Shown: piece by piece, positions 34,004 through 46,730 of the stretch
Numbering within the stretch: the first letter of the stretch is position 1
Layout: every line of letters starts with the position of its first letter
Source of the DNA: Phycomyces blakesleeanus NRRL 1555(-)
Lineage: Eukaryota > Mucoromycota > Mucoromycetes > Mucorales > Phycomycetaceae
Direction: 5' to 3'
Length of the DNA stretch: 64,000 bases
Assembly (NCBI RefSeq): GCF_001638985.1
Contig: NW_017265144.1
Coordinates: forward strand, 1,116,001 to 1,180,000
Made by a program: the position numbers and the translations under genes
The notes under the pieces: generated by a model
Seen by the model: the letters and a program-made list of their open reading frames with translations, nothing else
What the model was told of the DNA's origin: nothing
Databases searched by the model: none

Positions 34004-36006
34004 TTATTCATCCAAAAGTTCAAGATGTCCTTTGACTGCACCACCCACACTCACACGATCAATGAGGAAAGTATCGTGGCCAAACATGGCATCCAATTCA
34101 TAATATGTCACACGTTTGTTTCCGGCTGCCCTGAGACACTCTGCAATCTCCTTTTGTTGCCATACCGGGAACAGGATATCAGACTGAACACCCAAGACCA
34201 GTGTAGGCATAGTTAAGTTGCGCATTCCGTTGATGAGATCCTGAGTGGCAGGGTCAGATGATGTGAGGCTAGTTAAAGGTTGTTTTGACTTAGCACTCTC
34301 TTTTCTATCCGTATTCGCAGAAGAGTTTGCTACATCAAGGTTCTTTTTGCGCATCTCGAGTGCAGAGGTATTTCCGGAAATGGTTCGACATGCTTCGGCA
34401 TTGTCCTGATCATCGCTACTGTTGTTCTCCGAGAGTCCACGCCCGCTTCGACGCTTCTTGAGTTCTTCGAGCTTGGGGGTATTTCGCAGTCTCTGGTCCA
34501 AAAGACCATTGACCGATGACTCGGACATGTCAAACATATCCATGGCCTTAGAGATGTAAAGCAGAGAGTTGGGGTCATATTGGAGGCAGAAGCGTTCGCC
34601 TTGGTGATCCAGATAGGTTTCGATCAAGAAGTCAGGGCACAGAGCAGGAGATTGGTCTTCGTGAGCACGCTTTCTTCCAAATCTCTGTTCCCACTCTGGG
34701 CCAGATCGATAACTAATAGTAGCAATCTCACGAGCCAACTAATACAATGTATCAATTAATAAATGAAATGAAATAAGATTTGATTTTTATCTATTACCTT
34801 CATACCAACATGAGGGGGAACTGACTTGTAGTAGAACCCCTTGTTCCAGTTTGGATCAGACATCAAGACTAGAATCGATTTGTAAATAGCATTTGGTCAA
34901 TAAACCTTGTATCTATTTTTCACTTTTATATATATATATATATATCCTCTCTTTTTCTTACCTTGTCTTTGAGTGTGTCTGAGGGCAATTGAATACGGAT
35001 GAGAGCGAGAACAGGCAGAAATACTGACCAATCGCTTGACTCTGTCGGGATACAGAGATGCGGCCGCAATCGATTGCATTCCACCCATACTGCTTCCCAC
35101 ACTTGCGTGCAGACGGTCAATTCCAAGGTTGTCGAGCAAGAGGAACTGAGCTCGAATCATGTCAAACACAGTCAGGATTGGGAACCGGGTGGCATAGCGT
35201 TCGTTGTCTGCGGGGTCAATTGAACTAGGCCCTGTGGAGCCATAGCAGCCACCAATCACGTTTGTGCAGATCACAAAGAACTTGTTGGTGTCGATGGGTG
35301 AGCCAGGCCCGATAAAATCTTCCCACCAGCCTGGCTTGGTGTTCTTGGAATGCGACTTGGCATGTGAAGATGCCGACAGTCCGGTGTGGATGAGGATCGC
35401 ATTGTCTCGCTTAGCATTCAGCTCTCCCCAGGTTTCGTAGGCAATCGTAAATCTGGGCAAGATTCCACCATGGTCCAGAAGAAAGGGTTCATTGTGTTCA
35501 AAGGTTTCGTAGCCTGTGACGACCTTGTCGTAACTTGGTTCGGGGCCACTGTCGAGTTCGAGAGTTCGAGACTTGAGCTTGTCGATACATGGGAAAGAGA
35601 GTGGAGGGTTCGAGGAAGTAGAAGGTTCGGATTCGAGAGGACACAGGGAATATATTGTTGGCGAACGATGAAAAGCTTGATTTGGTTGTTAGAAACGAAT
35701 ATATGTTTAGTTAATTAAAAGATGTATATGTATATTTATTGTTGCTCTTATTACTGTTTCTCTCTTTTTTATATATATATAGATGAAATAAAATGAAAAC
35801 AAAAAGGTAGGGGATGAAAGCAAGAAGAAATACCGGGAATTTATGTTCGGTATTGTTTATAGTGTGATAAAAGAAAATGTCCAGATATATATATATATAT
35901 ATTATATTTATGTATGTATGTATATTATACCTCTTTGATTGATTTGGGTTAGGGGTTGAATTGCCTTGAAGAGGTTTGCCCGAGAGTAACGAAGGAAGGT
36001 GGTCAT
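34004..36006 (-). CDS. MET2: Homoserine O-acetyltransferase
   Basis: Transfers acetyl from acetyl-CoA to the homoserine hydroxyl, the entry step to methionine by direct sulfhydrylation. Four exons, minus: 35931-36006, 34962-35675, 34798-34868, 34004-34738; 531 residues. Alpha/beta-hydrolase fold: YETWGELN, oxyanion region and GPSSIDP, nucleophile Ser in [25 protein letters not shown], catalytic Asp in [13 protein letters not shown] and catalytic His in [10 protein letters not shown]. An insertion of about 70 residues rich in Ser, Asn and Lys (about 345-415) separates the lid from the last catalytic block. The first about 26 residues ([17 protein letters not shown]) are basic and free of acids, as in mitochondrial presequences; whether they target is inference. 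Confidence 0.95.
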
Positions 36007-36336
36007 AGTGGAATAAGATGTGATAAAGACAAGAGGAAAAGAAAGAATAGGCTTCAAACGACACAGACACAGACTACACGACAGACACACAGACACAAGA
36101 TACAGAAATAAAAATAAAATAAAATAAAATAAAATAAAGAAAAGTGATAATTGAATTTGAATTTTTTAATCTACAAAAAAAAATGACTTGAAAGTTTGTA
36201 CCCTATGAAAATGACGCGATGATCTGACAGTCTTGTTGGACAATCTTTCTATTTTTCTCTTTAGATAAGCCAAATATGTATATACATATAAGGAAGAAGA
36301 AGACGTTGGAATTATTACTCATTTCTTTTTTTTTTA
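36007..36336. other. Intergenic: MET2 promoter and Swi5 3' flank
   Basis: About 330 bp with an (AAAAT)n run at 36105-36137 near the MET2 start, a T-run at 36326-36335 near the Swi5 stop and no further gene. Confidence 0.5.
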
Positions 36337-36828
36337 TTAATCATCACTAGGAACATCAAATTTCTCATACGCTTCGGCTATAGTAACCTCTTGATTGGCG
36401 GCATACTTTTTATATATATATTATATATATTTCAAGATTACTCAGCAATTGAAAAATAAAAATGTCGATAAAATACCAATTATTATATAAGTTCAAGTAA
36501 ATGAAAACTTACTATACCAAGCAGAACAGTAGCAGAGTCCTTGATGTCGTTATAGTCATGCAGCAACTTTATGTACTCTTTTGTGATTTTTGATGCCTCT
36601 TCTTCAGTAACTCTAAATACAGTACATATTAAAAGCATAAAACATATAATACACAGTATCAATATCAATATATGCTGGCTCACCCAGATGTTCCGCATAG
36701 CTCATCATATTCAACCTTCTTCTGTTTAAGTTCCTTTTTTAAAGTTATAAGAATTGTTCGATTAGTCGGCAAGCGTACACACAGATATATAAATAAGCTA
36801 CCTCTTTCAAAGGCGTTTGATTATCCAT
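36337..36828 (-). CDS. SWI5: Swi5/Sae3 family recombination mediator
   Basis: Small coiled-coil protein that with Sfr1 helps load and activate Rad51 or Dmc1 in recombination. Four exons, minus: 36802-36828, 36684-36733, 36513-36612, 36337-36405; 81 residues. The N-terminal part is a charged helix (ELKQKKVEYDELCG). The family core follows: ITKEYIKLLHDYNDIKDSATVLLGI, then the hallmark C-terminal block VTIAEAYEKFDVPSDD, which matches the Swi5 signature of a helix, then V-T-x-x-x-x-Y-x-x-F and an acidic end. Length is normal for the family. The first exon encodes only nine residues, which automated prediction could miss. It lies head to head with the tRNase Z gene. Confidence 0.88.
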
Positions 36829-37598
36829 ATTGAACAAAGGAATGTATTTATATATTTATTTTTTTAAAAAAAAGGCAGCAAAAGGATAGTTTCTTTGACA
36901 AGCTTTTATTTTATTTAATTTAATTTAATTAAATTGTGTATATATCAATAAAGAAGGTCTTATTATCAAATAGATAAACTACATTAAATTAATATATCAA
37001 TTGAATCTGTACAATTGGTATGCAATTATATGCTCACCGATAATAATAAAACCAAAATGATAAAAGATAGAGAGAGAAAATGCAGTGATATTACAAGCCA
37101 CTGTGACTAAATATCCTTGTCGCAGTCGATCTTGCCTTTTTGCATGGATTTCAAACCATAAATTACAAGAAAGCCCAAAATGACCATATATACATATATA
37201 CATTAACAATAGGCTATTTGTAGTTTAATAGAGAAATAAGCAAAATAAAACATAGCAGAAGAAAAACAGCAACATATTATGATATAATTGAAATAAAATA
37301 AAATTAACAAGTGCCTTTAAGAAAGGCTCAAATATATATATATTATTATTATGTATACTTTTCTTAGTGGTACACCTTTGACTCTGACTCTGACTCTGAC
37401 TCTGACTTTGACTTTGACTTTAGCCACACACTCGCACGCAGACACAGACACAAAGAGAGAGAGAAAAAGTCTATTATTATTGTTTTTTTTATAATTAAAA
37501 CCATTATTATTATTGTTACGGTTTCTTTCTTTTTATATATGTATATATAATACATATATATAATACATACGTATATCTTAATTTTATTATTTTATATA
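36829..37598. other. Divergent promoter region between SWI5 and tRNase Z
   Basis: About 770 bp, AT-rich. Holds a T-run/A-run palindrome (36858-36874) about 30 bp upstream of the SWI5 start, and a (GACTCT)n/(GACTTT)n array at 37378-37423. No gene seen. Confidence 0.5.
37378..37423. repeat. Hexanucleotide tandem repeat GACTCT/GACTTT
   Basis: Seven to eight units of a 6-bp repeat. The GACTTT form is the reverse complement of the array at 5577-5610. Ordinary microsatellite by appearance. Confidence 0.75.
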
Positions 37599-40500
37599 TT
37601 GTTTTTTTTCATTGCTATTTTTGAACGTCATTCTGTGTTCCTTAATTTGTGCATGCCCTTCATTGCTGTAACTGCGACTTTACGTACAACCAAACATTCA
37701 GCTCTTACTTCTTTCCGGCTCAGTTCATCGTTTTTATATAAATCACCAGCCTCGTTACAACAACAGATCAGACACATGAAAGCATACATTCAAGTCGTCG
37801 GCCAGTCCTCCCCCGAGGGACCCCCAACAATTATTGTGCATTACGATCAGCAGCGTTACATGTTCAACTGTCGTGAAGGTACCCAGCGACTGTGCGTAGA
37901 AGAAAAGGTGCGCATGACCAAACTGCGAAACATTTTCCTGACTCGCATCAATTGGGAAACCATGGGTGGCATGCCTGGCATGCTGCTTACCTTGACTGAC
38001 GTCGGAACCAAGAGACTCGATCTTCACGGCGGCAAGAACCTTACGCACCTTATGGCTGCCATGCGTCAGTTTATCTATCGTACCTCGAACCAAGTCGAAA
38101 CCCACGAAATCAAGAGCAGTCTGGATACTTTTGATGATGGAAATCTTTCTGTAAAACCAGTACCGATTTTTCCTACCGCCAGTGCTACTGCTATGCCTAC
38201 CGTCAGTAGTAGTACTAGTAGCGTCAGCAGCTTTAACAGTGCTATTAGCAACAGCGAAGGAGAAGACTCACTTGCGAACTCCATGATGAGTGATGCTTCA
38301 GCCGGTCAAAAGCGTGCTTGGGAAGAAGATGTCGTGGATCCAAAAACTTACTTGACCAGAGATCGCTGGTTGACAGACAAAGGATCATGGGTGACTGCGG
38401 CAAACATGAAAGCATTCTCGGAAGCGGAGAAGGATGGGTACCGTAAATATGTTCTTTCAAGGATGTTTACTGTTCTTGGACCTTCCAATGCACCTGGCCA
38501 TACCATTGAGGCTCCATGTACACCCAGAACCGAACAAAAGCAACAAAAACAAAAACAAAAAGTTGATAATAATAATAATAATAATAGTAATAATAATACT
38601 GCTGCTGCTGTTTCTAATAATAATAATAATAATAATAATGATAATAATGCCAATGTTAATAATAACCATCCTCTTGGTGATGAGGTTGCTGAAGCCATGG
38701 AAGATATTGAAATGGTGGCAACAACTGTCGAGAATATTGTGGAAAAGGTCAAGGCAAAAAAAGTTGTGAAAAGGAGAGCTACGGTGGTTGGTCGTGAGAT
38801 TGATCATCTTTACTCGGGACTTCCTCCGACAAAACCTAGTCAAATGGTGGTATCGTATATCTGCCAAGGTCCCACAATTCCAGGAAAATTCAATCCAAAG
38901 GCAGCAATTGGTTTGGGTGTAAAGCCAGGGCCAGCATTTGGTAAAGATATATATATATATATAATTATCAGCTTGTGAGTTTTGTTTTAATGAATTGAAC
39001 GATGTATTTTATTTTATTTTGCTTTGATTTCTAGGTCAATTGCAAAAAGGTATTGATATTGTATTGGAAAACGGTACTGTGGTTACCAAGAGTCAAGTTT
39101 GTGAGGCAGAGAAAGATGGCCATGTGAGTATAGTATTCTATCTTGTACTAATATAAAGGGAAAAGAAACCAATTGAAAGAGAATAACATGTATGTGCGCA
39201 TAAGTGCTTGGGTTGGACTAATAAAGTCCTTTTTGTCTTCTTTATATATATGTGTGTGTATAATATATGATATATAAGATTTTTATGATCATTGACTGCC
39301 CTGACTCGAGCTACATTGACAACCTCGTTACGTCTCCCGAGTTTTCTCCTTATCAGGCCATTGGTGGAAGTCACACACCAAATGTCATGATCCATTTATT
39401 GGGTCCCCAGGTCTTGGAAGATGCTCGTTACAGAGAATGGATTAAAACATTTGATTCCAATACCGAGGTAAGTTTATTACTTATATTATTATTACTATTA
39501 TTTGGGATTAAACTAATTTTATATATATATATATGTGTGTGTGTGTATTAGCACATCATCAGTACCCAAAAGATCTGCCCTCAAGGAGTTCTTTACAAAA
39601 GCCATGCTCTTAGTCAATTGAAGCTTGCACAGCTAGACCCCAATGTGTTTCCAATTCCAGACTACAATAATACACCCGAGCAGTACCTTGAAGAATGCAA
39701 GTATATATATATTATGTAAAAATATAGAAATATAAAAAGGTTCCATGTATTTGGCACTACCAACCTTACCTACCTTGCCTACAATTATCATTTTCTTATT
39801 TATATTTGCGCTTTTTTTTTTAGTCTCTGATCTTCCCCCACGATGTGTTCCATTGACAAATTTGACCGTTTGTAATCTTGAGCCACGCACGGGCATAAAC
39901 TTAAAAGGACCCAAGCCATTTGTATTTGACCACACTGACAAGAACCAACCAAAGATCAAGGACTTCTTTAACGATGCGGCATGTCAAGAGTCCATTACAC
40001 TTGCTAAACAAGAAGCTGCCAAGGTTGATTTGGGAGGTAGTTTTCCAGGAGACGATGTTGAGGTTATTACACTCGGAACTGGTAGTGCCATTCCATCTAA
40101 GTATCGTAATGGTAAGTTACAAAAGAAGAAGAATAAGAAGACGTGTGTGTGTGTGTGTGTACAACAATTACAATAACAAGAACAAAAAACAAAGAAATAA
40201 AAAGGGTAGAAAAGAGAATAAATGAATTAATAAATTAATAAATAAAAATATAATAGTCAGTGCCACTCTTGTAAAGATTCCAGACTATGGATCATTACTG
40301 CTTGATGCAGGTGAGGGCACATTTGGACAGATGATGCGTATATGTGGACAGAACAAATTGGCAGAGGAACTCAATGCAGTCCGGGCCATTTTTGTGTCTC
40401 ACCTTCACGCGGATCACCATTTGGGGGTGTCACAACTCTTGACGCAGTGGTACAAGGTAGGTAACCCACGGAACTAGAAGTGGGTTGGATGATAATAATA

Positions 40501-41632
40501 ATAATAATAAAAGTGGTGGTAGTGATCGCTTATTTGATTGATTGACTGATTGAGTGATTGACTTTTTGTTTATTTTAACCATAAAACATCTCACACACGC
40601 GTCTGTGTGCGTCTTCTTCATACAAATTCTGTGCTTATAAATCTATACTACTGTAACAATAATTTTTGTTGAATAGCATAACAAAGACACATCTGAACAG
40701 CTTGTTGTAGTAGCTCCTACTACTTACGAAAGGTGGTTACAAGAATATAATGAAATCGAGTCATTTGGACTGTACAAGAAAGTTTTGTACATCAGGTCAG
40801 AAGATATCCTCACCAACAATATCTCACCTTTGGCGTAAGTAACAATAAGCATATCATTCCACCATGATATATTAATATTAATATTAATATTCTTTAATAT
40901 TCTTTTAGACAAAAGAACTATGAGTATTTGAAAGAAAGTCTCGGCTTAATGGTCATGCGACCGGTAGAGGTGTTTCACTGTCGCTACGCCTACGGACTCT
41001 CGGTAGAGCACGCGTCGGGATGGAAGCTTGTGTAAGACAGAGAGAGAAAAGGGGGGAGTGAACTTTTTTTTTCCTTCTGTTTCCTTTTGGCTGAGTGGGA
41101 TGTTTAACAATTGGACACGTCCCATCGATTGATTGACTGAGTGGTTTAAATGACTGACTGATTAACTGACTAACCGGCTGGTTCTTTTTGCTATTAGTTA
41201 CTCGGGTGATACTCGGCCATGCAATCGCCTGGTTCAAGCAGGCAAGGACTGCACTCTGTTGATTCATGAGGCCTCGTTTGAAGATTCAATGAAAGAGGAA
41301 GCTGAAGTCAAAAGACATTCTACTACTGGAGAAGCAGTGGAAGTAGGCAACAGGTAAAGTGATTCTTGTAATTATTGTATATAGTTTATTTACTAAATTT
41401 ATGAAAAATGATCTATAGAATGAATGCTCGGTTTACTATACTGAATCATTTCAGTCAACGTTATCCAAAGCTTCCTTTACTTGAAGGATCTCATCCGAAC
41501 GTGTTCTTTAGCTTTGATATGATGACAGTTCCTATCAAACAAATCCCACGCCTTCCTAAATTCACAGATGCTATCCAGCTGTTCTTTAAAGAGGTTGAGA
41601 AGGAAGAAAAAGAAGACTCTCTTGGTCTCTAA
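37599..41632 (+). CDS. TRZ1: tRNase Z, long form (ELAC2/Trz1)
   Basis: Endonuclease that trims the 3' trailer of precursor tRNAs. Ten exons: 37599-38940, 39035-39123, 39279-39467, 39552-39696, 39824-40111, 40257-40456, 40677-40834, 40909-41031, 41198-41353, 41419-41632; 967 residues from the first Met. Residues 60 on (MKAYIQVVG) form the degenerate N-terminal metallo-beta-lactamase half. The catalytic half begins [15 protein letters not shown] and has the metal motif [12 protein letters not shown], then VYSGDTRP, HEASFED and [13 protein letters not shown]. The Met at 37653 or 37599 adds a basic, acid-free leader typical of mitochondrial import, while 37776 gives the nuclear form, so dual targeting is likely. 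Residues about 325-350 are an Asn-rich microsatellite insert. The fourth intron needs a GC donor (GCAAGT) to keep frame. Confidence 0.94.
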
Positions 41633-42140
41633 ATAAAAGAAGTCATTTTGTGTTTTTATATACACATGTCTCTGTCTCGAAATGTCTATGTGTGTCTATT
41701 ATATCTGTGTTACCATAAATATCCTTTTATATATTTTTCTCGCTTATCGAGCGGAGAGATTGAGTGTAGATTACGGTATAGACAAAAAAAGAAAAAAAAA
41801 GAGGTGCATTCGATGACACACAAATCAAGTAAATTGCGTCGCTTTTTATTTTATTTTATTTTATTTTATTTTATTTTATTTTATTGTATTTTTATATATA
41901 AATTTTTCCCTTTTAGCTGGTTTTTTTTTGTAAATCACACTATAAACGCGCTACATACATACATCATTCATTCATATATATTTCAAAAAAAAAATAGTCT
42001 CTTTAATAATCTCATATATTATATATATATATTCTTTTGGATTTTGCTTTTCTCTTTTCCTTTTCTTCTCTTCTCTTCTTACTTTTATTTTCAATTTCTT
42101 TTATATATATATACATTTTCTCTTTAAAAATCAATCAATA
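41633..42140. other. Intergenic: reticulon promoter
   Basis: About 500 bp with a (TTTTA)n run at 41845-41885 and CT-rich tracts at 42045-42080 just upstream of the reticulon start. Nothing else seen. Confidence 0.5.
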
Positions 42141-43658
42141 ATGTCTGAATTCGCACAAGAGTCTTTGACACCTACTACTGCTCCTGCTCCTGCTCCTATC
42201 ATTGCCAGTGAGTCTCAGCCTACACCCATTGACCAAGGAACCCCTGCTGCTGCTGCCGTTGTTCCTGAACTCAAGTCTGCCCAGGAAGTCCGTAAGTAAC
42301 CAAAACAAAAACAAAATTAAAATCATGTCAAATACAAGACGCGTCTCCTACACCCACACACACGTATATGTTTATATATATAGAATACAATGAAATATAA
42401 ACACGCAATAAATAAATATTGACAATTTCTTTATTCTTCTATATAAAGCCGTTGCTGCCCCTCGTCAGGAAGTACCTCAAAGTGTCAAAAGCGTCGAGGA
42501 GCCTATCACCAAGAAGGAAGTTCCAGTGACTGCTACTCCCGCTCCCTCCTCTGCTCCTACTTCTACTCCTTCAAAGGGATCCAACGCCGCCAACTCATTT
42601 TTTGCACCCGTTTACCAATCTCCTGACATTAAGTTTGATGATGGTAAGTTTGAATAAAGCAAGGGAATCTATATATACATCCAGTCTAGACAGAAAATAG
42701 AAGAGGGAGGGAGAGATATAGATAGGTAGATAAATAGATAGGGAAATGGGCTATTAGTATTATATATATATATATATATATATATAGATGTATATATAAA
42801 AAACAAAAATCCTTGACTTTGGGGCTTATCAAAATATGTTTCTTGTTGTGTTTCTGTGTGTTTAGATCCTACTGCTTATATCAAATCAAGAACCGCGTCT
42901 CTTATTTTCTGGGAGAAGCCCAAGAAGAGTGCTGTCGTTCTTGGCTCTACTCTGACTGCCTTGATCCTTACCCAATACTACTCTGTTCTCCAGCTCCTTG
43001 CTGCCTTTTTCACCATCGTCACTGGTCTGAACTGGGTTTATGTCAACACCCATAAACAAGGTCAAAAGTTTATTAATGGACGTGCTCCCGCTGATGTAAC
43101 CAACCCTCACAAGTAAGTATCTGTCTACCATCATCATTATTAAAAGCCGTTAATGTAATTCTCATTCAATGTAATGCAATGTACATTCCTTTATTAATCT
43201 TCGTTGGTTCTGTTTGTTTGATAATAAAAAACAGTGCTCGTCTTGCAGTCAAGACTACCTTGGTGTCGCGTGATCGTGTTGTTCGTTCTGCAGAACTTGC
43301 TGTTGATGTCATCGAGACTCTTTCCCGCCAGGTGACCAAGCTTGTATTGATTGAGGACAACTCTCGTTCTCTGGTAGCCTTGGCTGTGTCTTACTCTGTC
43401 TGGACTTTGGCCAAGTACGTCGCAACCAAGTACATCGTCGGTGTATTTGTAGTCTCCGCTTTCCTCTTCCCCCGTCTCTATCTCCAGCACAAGGACATCA
43501 TCGATAGCCAGGTCACACAGCACAGTCAGCACGCATACACTCTTGCACAGCAGTACGGTGGTGTTGCTAGCCAGACTGCCAAGCAATACTATGGACAGGC
43601 ATTGCGCATGGTCAACATGTCTGGTGCTGGTAATGCCCAGGCCAAGAAAGCAGAGTAA
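42141..43658 (+). CDS. RTN1: Reticulon-domain ER membrane protein
   Basis: Reticulon family protein that bends ER tubules by wedging hairpins into the outer leaflet. Four exons: 42141-42291, 42449-42643, 42866-43112, 43235-43658; 338 residues. The first about 130 residues are Ala/Pro/Ser-rich and hydrophilic. The reticulon domain starts IKSRTASLIFWEKPKKSAVV, the usual entry to the first hairpin, whose hydrophobic run is LGSTLTALILTQYYSVLQLL and on. The second hairpin is YSVWTLAKYVATKYIVGVFV with FLFPRLYLQHK after it. The C-tail is Gln/Ala-rich and ends AKKAE rather than a classical dilysine signal. Family call is firm; which paralogue it is cannot be told. Confidence 0.92.
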
Positions 43659-44574
43659 AAAAAAACCCCAATGAAATGAGATGAATTGAAGGAATGACTT
43701 TGTATATCCTCTTTCTTTTCTTTCTTTCTTTCTCTTTCTCTTTCTCTATATATAATATCTATATATATATATACACAAAATATCCCACTTCTGGCTAACC
43801 CTATTCTTTCTTTTCCCCTTACCCACTCAATTACCCACTCAATTACCTACCTATCTACCTATCTACCTACCTATCTACTCACACACACTCACATAGCTTG
43901 TTTCTTTTCTTTTTACTTTTTCTTTTATTTTATTTTTACTCTTATAAAATAAATCAATATATATATATTATATATTTTATAATTTTTATCTTCAAAAAGA
44001 CAAGAAATTGTATGAAAAATTGGTCAATACAATAAGATACGATACAATACAATACAATACTCATTCGTTTTGTATTTGAATCTCAAATTGTAGTTGTGGG
44101 AGTTTGTGTGTGTTAGCTTTAGGTTTGTTTTGATTTTTTATGGTGCCGATTGTTTTCCTTTTTCTTTTATATATATATACATCTTTGTATTAGACATTTC
44201 CTTATGATAAGTATCATTAATAAAGAGAAAAGAGAAATATAAATTCATTATAGGATATGAAAACAAATGATTTTTTGGTTTTGGTTTGTAGGGTAGATCT
44301 TATTTAGCTTGGTTATTGTTCTCTAGCCCCCCTGATTTTCTTTTCTACACTAAAATAAATGGATAGGAAGAGATAAGCAATCAAAGCAATCAGATCGCTT
44401 TTATTATTACTATTGTATGTATGTACGCGTACATACATACATATTGTAACATACTAGACAATACAATGTAAATGAGCTAATCCTTTCTTTCTAATATTAA
44501 TATTTAGAATCTTTTAAAAAAATAAAAAATATACTGATGTCCAATGATATACATGTTTGAAGCTAATGAGGATG
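43659..44574. other. Intergenic AT-rich region
   Basis: About 900 bp. CT-rich tracts (43720-43745) and ACCT/ATCT repeats (43845-43875) follow the reticulon stop. A palindrome ATGTATGTACGCGTACATACAT lies at about 44418-44439. No gene supported. Confidence 0.5.
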
Positions 44575-44781
44575 TCAACCATAATCCTCATAACTACCGC
44601 AGCCGTTACCGCCGTTACCACCGTTACCGCCGTTACCACCGTTACCGCCGTTACCACTGTAGTCATAGTTACCACCGTAACCATAGTTACCATCACCATA
44701 GATACCATAGTTACTATCGTTACCAACAGTAACTTTATCATGATAAAAAGAAAACCTAGGTAGGTAGGTCATAGACACCAC
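44575..44781 (-). CDS. Possible Gly/Asn-rich small ORF
   Basis: A 68-residue frame whose C-terminal two thirds read DSNYGIYGDGNYGYGG, then about six Gly-Asn-Gly units and a close at SYEDYG. The unit is a 9-bp GC-rich repeat (ACCGCCGTT on plus) that stands out from the AT-rich flank. Gly/Tyr-rich tails like this occur at the ends of RNA-binding and secreted proteins, so it might be a last exon after the possible acceptor near 44755. No upstream exons could be identified, and the other frames over the repeat are also open, so a plain satellite is equally possible. Confidence 0.25.
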   Translation of the reverse strand: MVSMTYLPRFSFYHDKVTVGNDSNYGIYGDGNYGYGGNYDYSGNGGNGGNGGNGGNGGNGCGSYEDYG

Positions 44782-46730
44782 CTAAAAGACATAATATTTT
44801 GTACACAAAATTATAGGGCCTTGAATAATATAAAATAATTATAAAAACGGATACATCCCAATGAACTTTTCTTACTATAAAAAGAGATATAGAAAAATAA
44901 TAAAAATAATAAAAAAAAAGAGGGTGATGTCAGTCACCGTTGCACAGTATGCGATTCTTTTTAGTCTTTAATGTAATATAAATAATATAAAACACTTTAT
45001 ATTAAAAGACAAATTTTACTAGAATATGTGTTCAAAGTGAAATATTTATTACTATTGCCATTATTATTATTATTATTATTATAATAAGAATAATAATAAT
45101 AATAATAATAATATAATAATTTCTTATAACTTCCAGGCATGTATTATTCCATCAGTTGAAATACATTTTTTATGCTTGCATGTAATGCTCATTTTATTTA
45201 TGTGTGTTATTTATAATAGAGAGATAGAGATGGAGGTTTAATCGCTACAATGTTACACTAGTGTTGTCCAACCTGAATCTCTCTTCTCTCTCTCTCTTTA
45301 TTTCAAGTGTAGCCTAATCTTTTTCAAAGTCTGGTAGCTCCCAAAAATAAAGCAAAATGATAGTGGCTTTTTATTTGTTCAAATAGGGATATACGGTATA
45401 TTATTTCTTCTAATTATCACCATGCAATATACTCTAACAAAAGACAACAAGCTAAACCAAACTAAACCAAACCAAAATAAAATGGAATAAATATAAAGAT
45501 GTCCAATCTTAATATCATCATTGGGTTTTATTCTCTTGAAATACATGCGACTCTTTTATTTTATTTTATTAATTGCTCGGTGCGAGCGTAAATTGAAAAA
45601 CTATAAAAAATAACTCATATTGATGATATTGACTGTAGAAAATACAACTATCGTAGAGCTTATTTTGTTGTGTATCTAAGTAACAAGCTTATATTCAACA
45701 TTAAAAAGCATGTTTATTGTTGTGTCTGTAGCTGTTTAATAGTAGTAGTAATGAGAGAGAAAAGAGGGACATATCAAGTAAGAAAAAATAAACTTGTCCG
45801 GAACAAGGCAGTGAACATCGATTTATTACACACACACAAAATGGTTTGGTTGGTTCCCGATCAAGCTCTGTTGTAGCTTTCACATGTTGAAGAGCGGAAC
45901 ATACGGAAAGTGCTATTATTTCCCGGGGGTTCTTTATTTTTAGCCTATTTCTCCTTTTCTTCCTTTCTCCCTGTTTCTGTGTTTGCTAAGGGTGTGATGT
46001 CGTGTGTGCGGGTGCGGGTGTGTATGTGTGTGATTTGTGTGAGCTTGTTTGTTTGTTGGTTCGTAAATTATTATTTTATTTTACTTTTTCTTCATTTTCC
46101 TGGGGATGGCCCAAATGGAAAGCAACCCTTTATTATCCGCTCAAGAATCACGGCATTTTTTGTTTATTTTATACTATGCTTATTATTACCATTACCATTA
46201 CTGTTACTATTCTATTAAAATCCTATCTGTCATAGAAATTGTCTTTTTATTTATTTAGTTCCTATATTCCATTGTCTATTCACCCTGCCAATAATATTTC
46301 TCATATTGAGCCTCTGGTGAATAATAAATATTGATTCAATTGCAAACCAAAGGATCTTCGACCAAGTTTACTATTCGTTTTTTAATTTTATTTTATTTTT
46401 ACAGGCGAATTTCACTGATCTTCTTTTTATTTTTTTATTGCATAAAAATAATAAATAATAAATTCCTGAAAACATGGGATTGTATTCAAAAATGACGAGG
46501 AACATTATGTAACATAGTCTCAAGGATACAAAATCCTAGGAAAGATTCTCAAAAGATAGCCATGAACTACAAGTAATACTATTAGCGATAGTGATAGTGA
46601 TAGTGATAGTGTATTTTGTTTTTTTTTTGTTTTTTTTGACAGGTATAAATATAAACCAGAAATTTGCTTTCATTCACACCTTACTCGTGTCAAGCTCCAC
46701 GAGAGAACCTTAATAAATAAATAACTTGTT
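44782..46730. other. Intergenic AT-rich region
   Basis: About 1.9 kb. Includes an ATT run meeting an AAT run (45061-45117) that forms a long imperfect palindrome, a GATAGT run (46590-46612) and T-rich tracts before the next start. ORFs at 45910-46235 are low-complexity and not supported. Confidence 0.5.
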
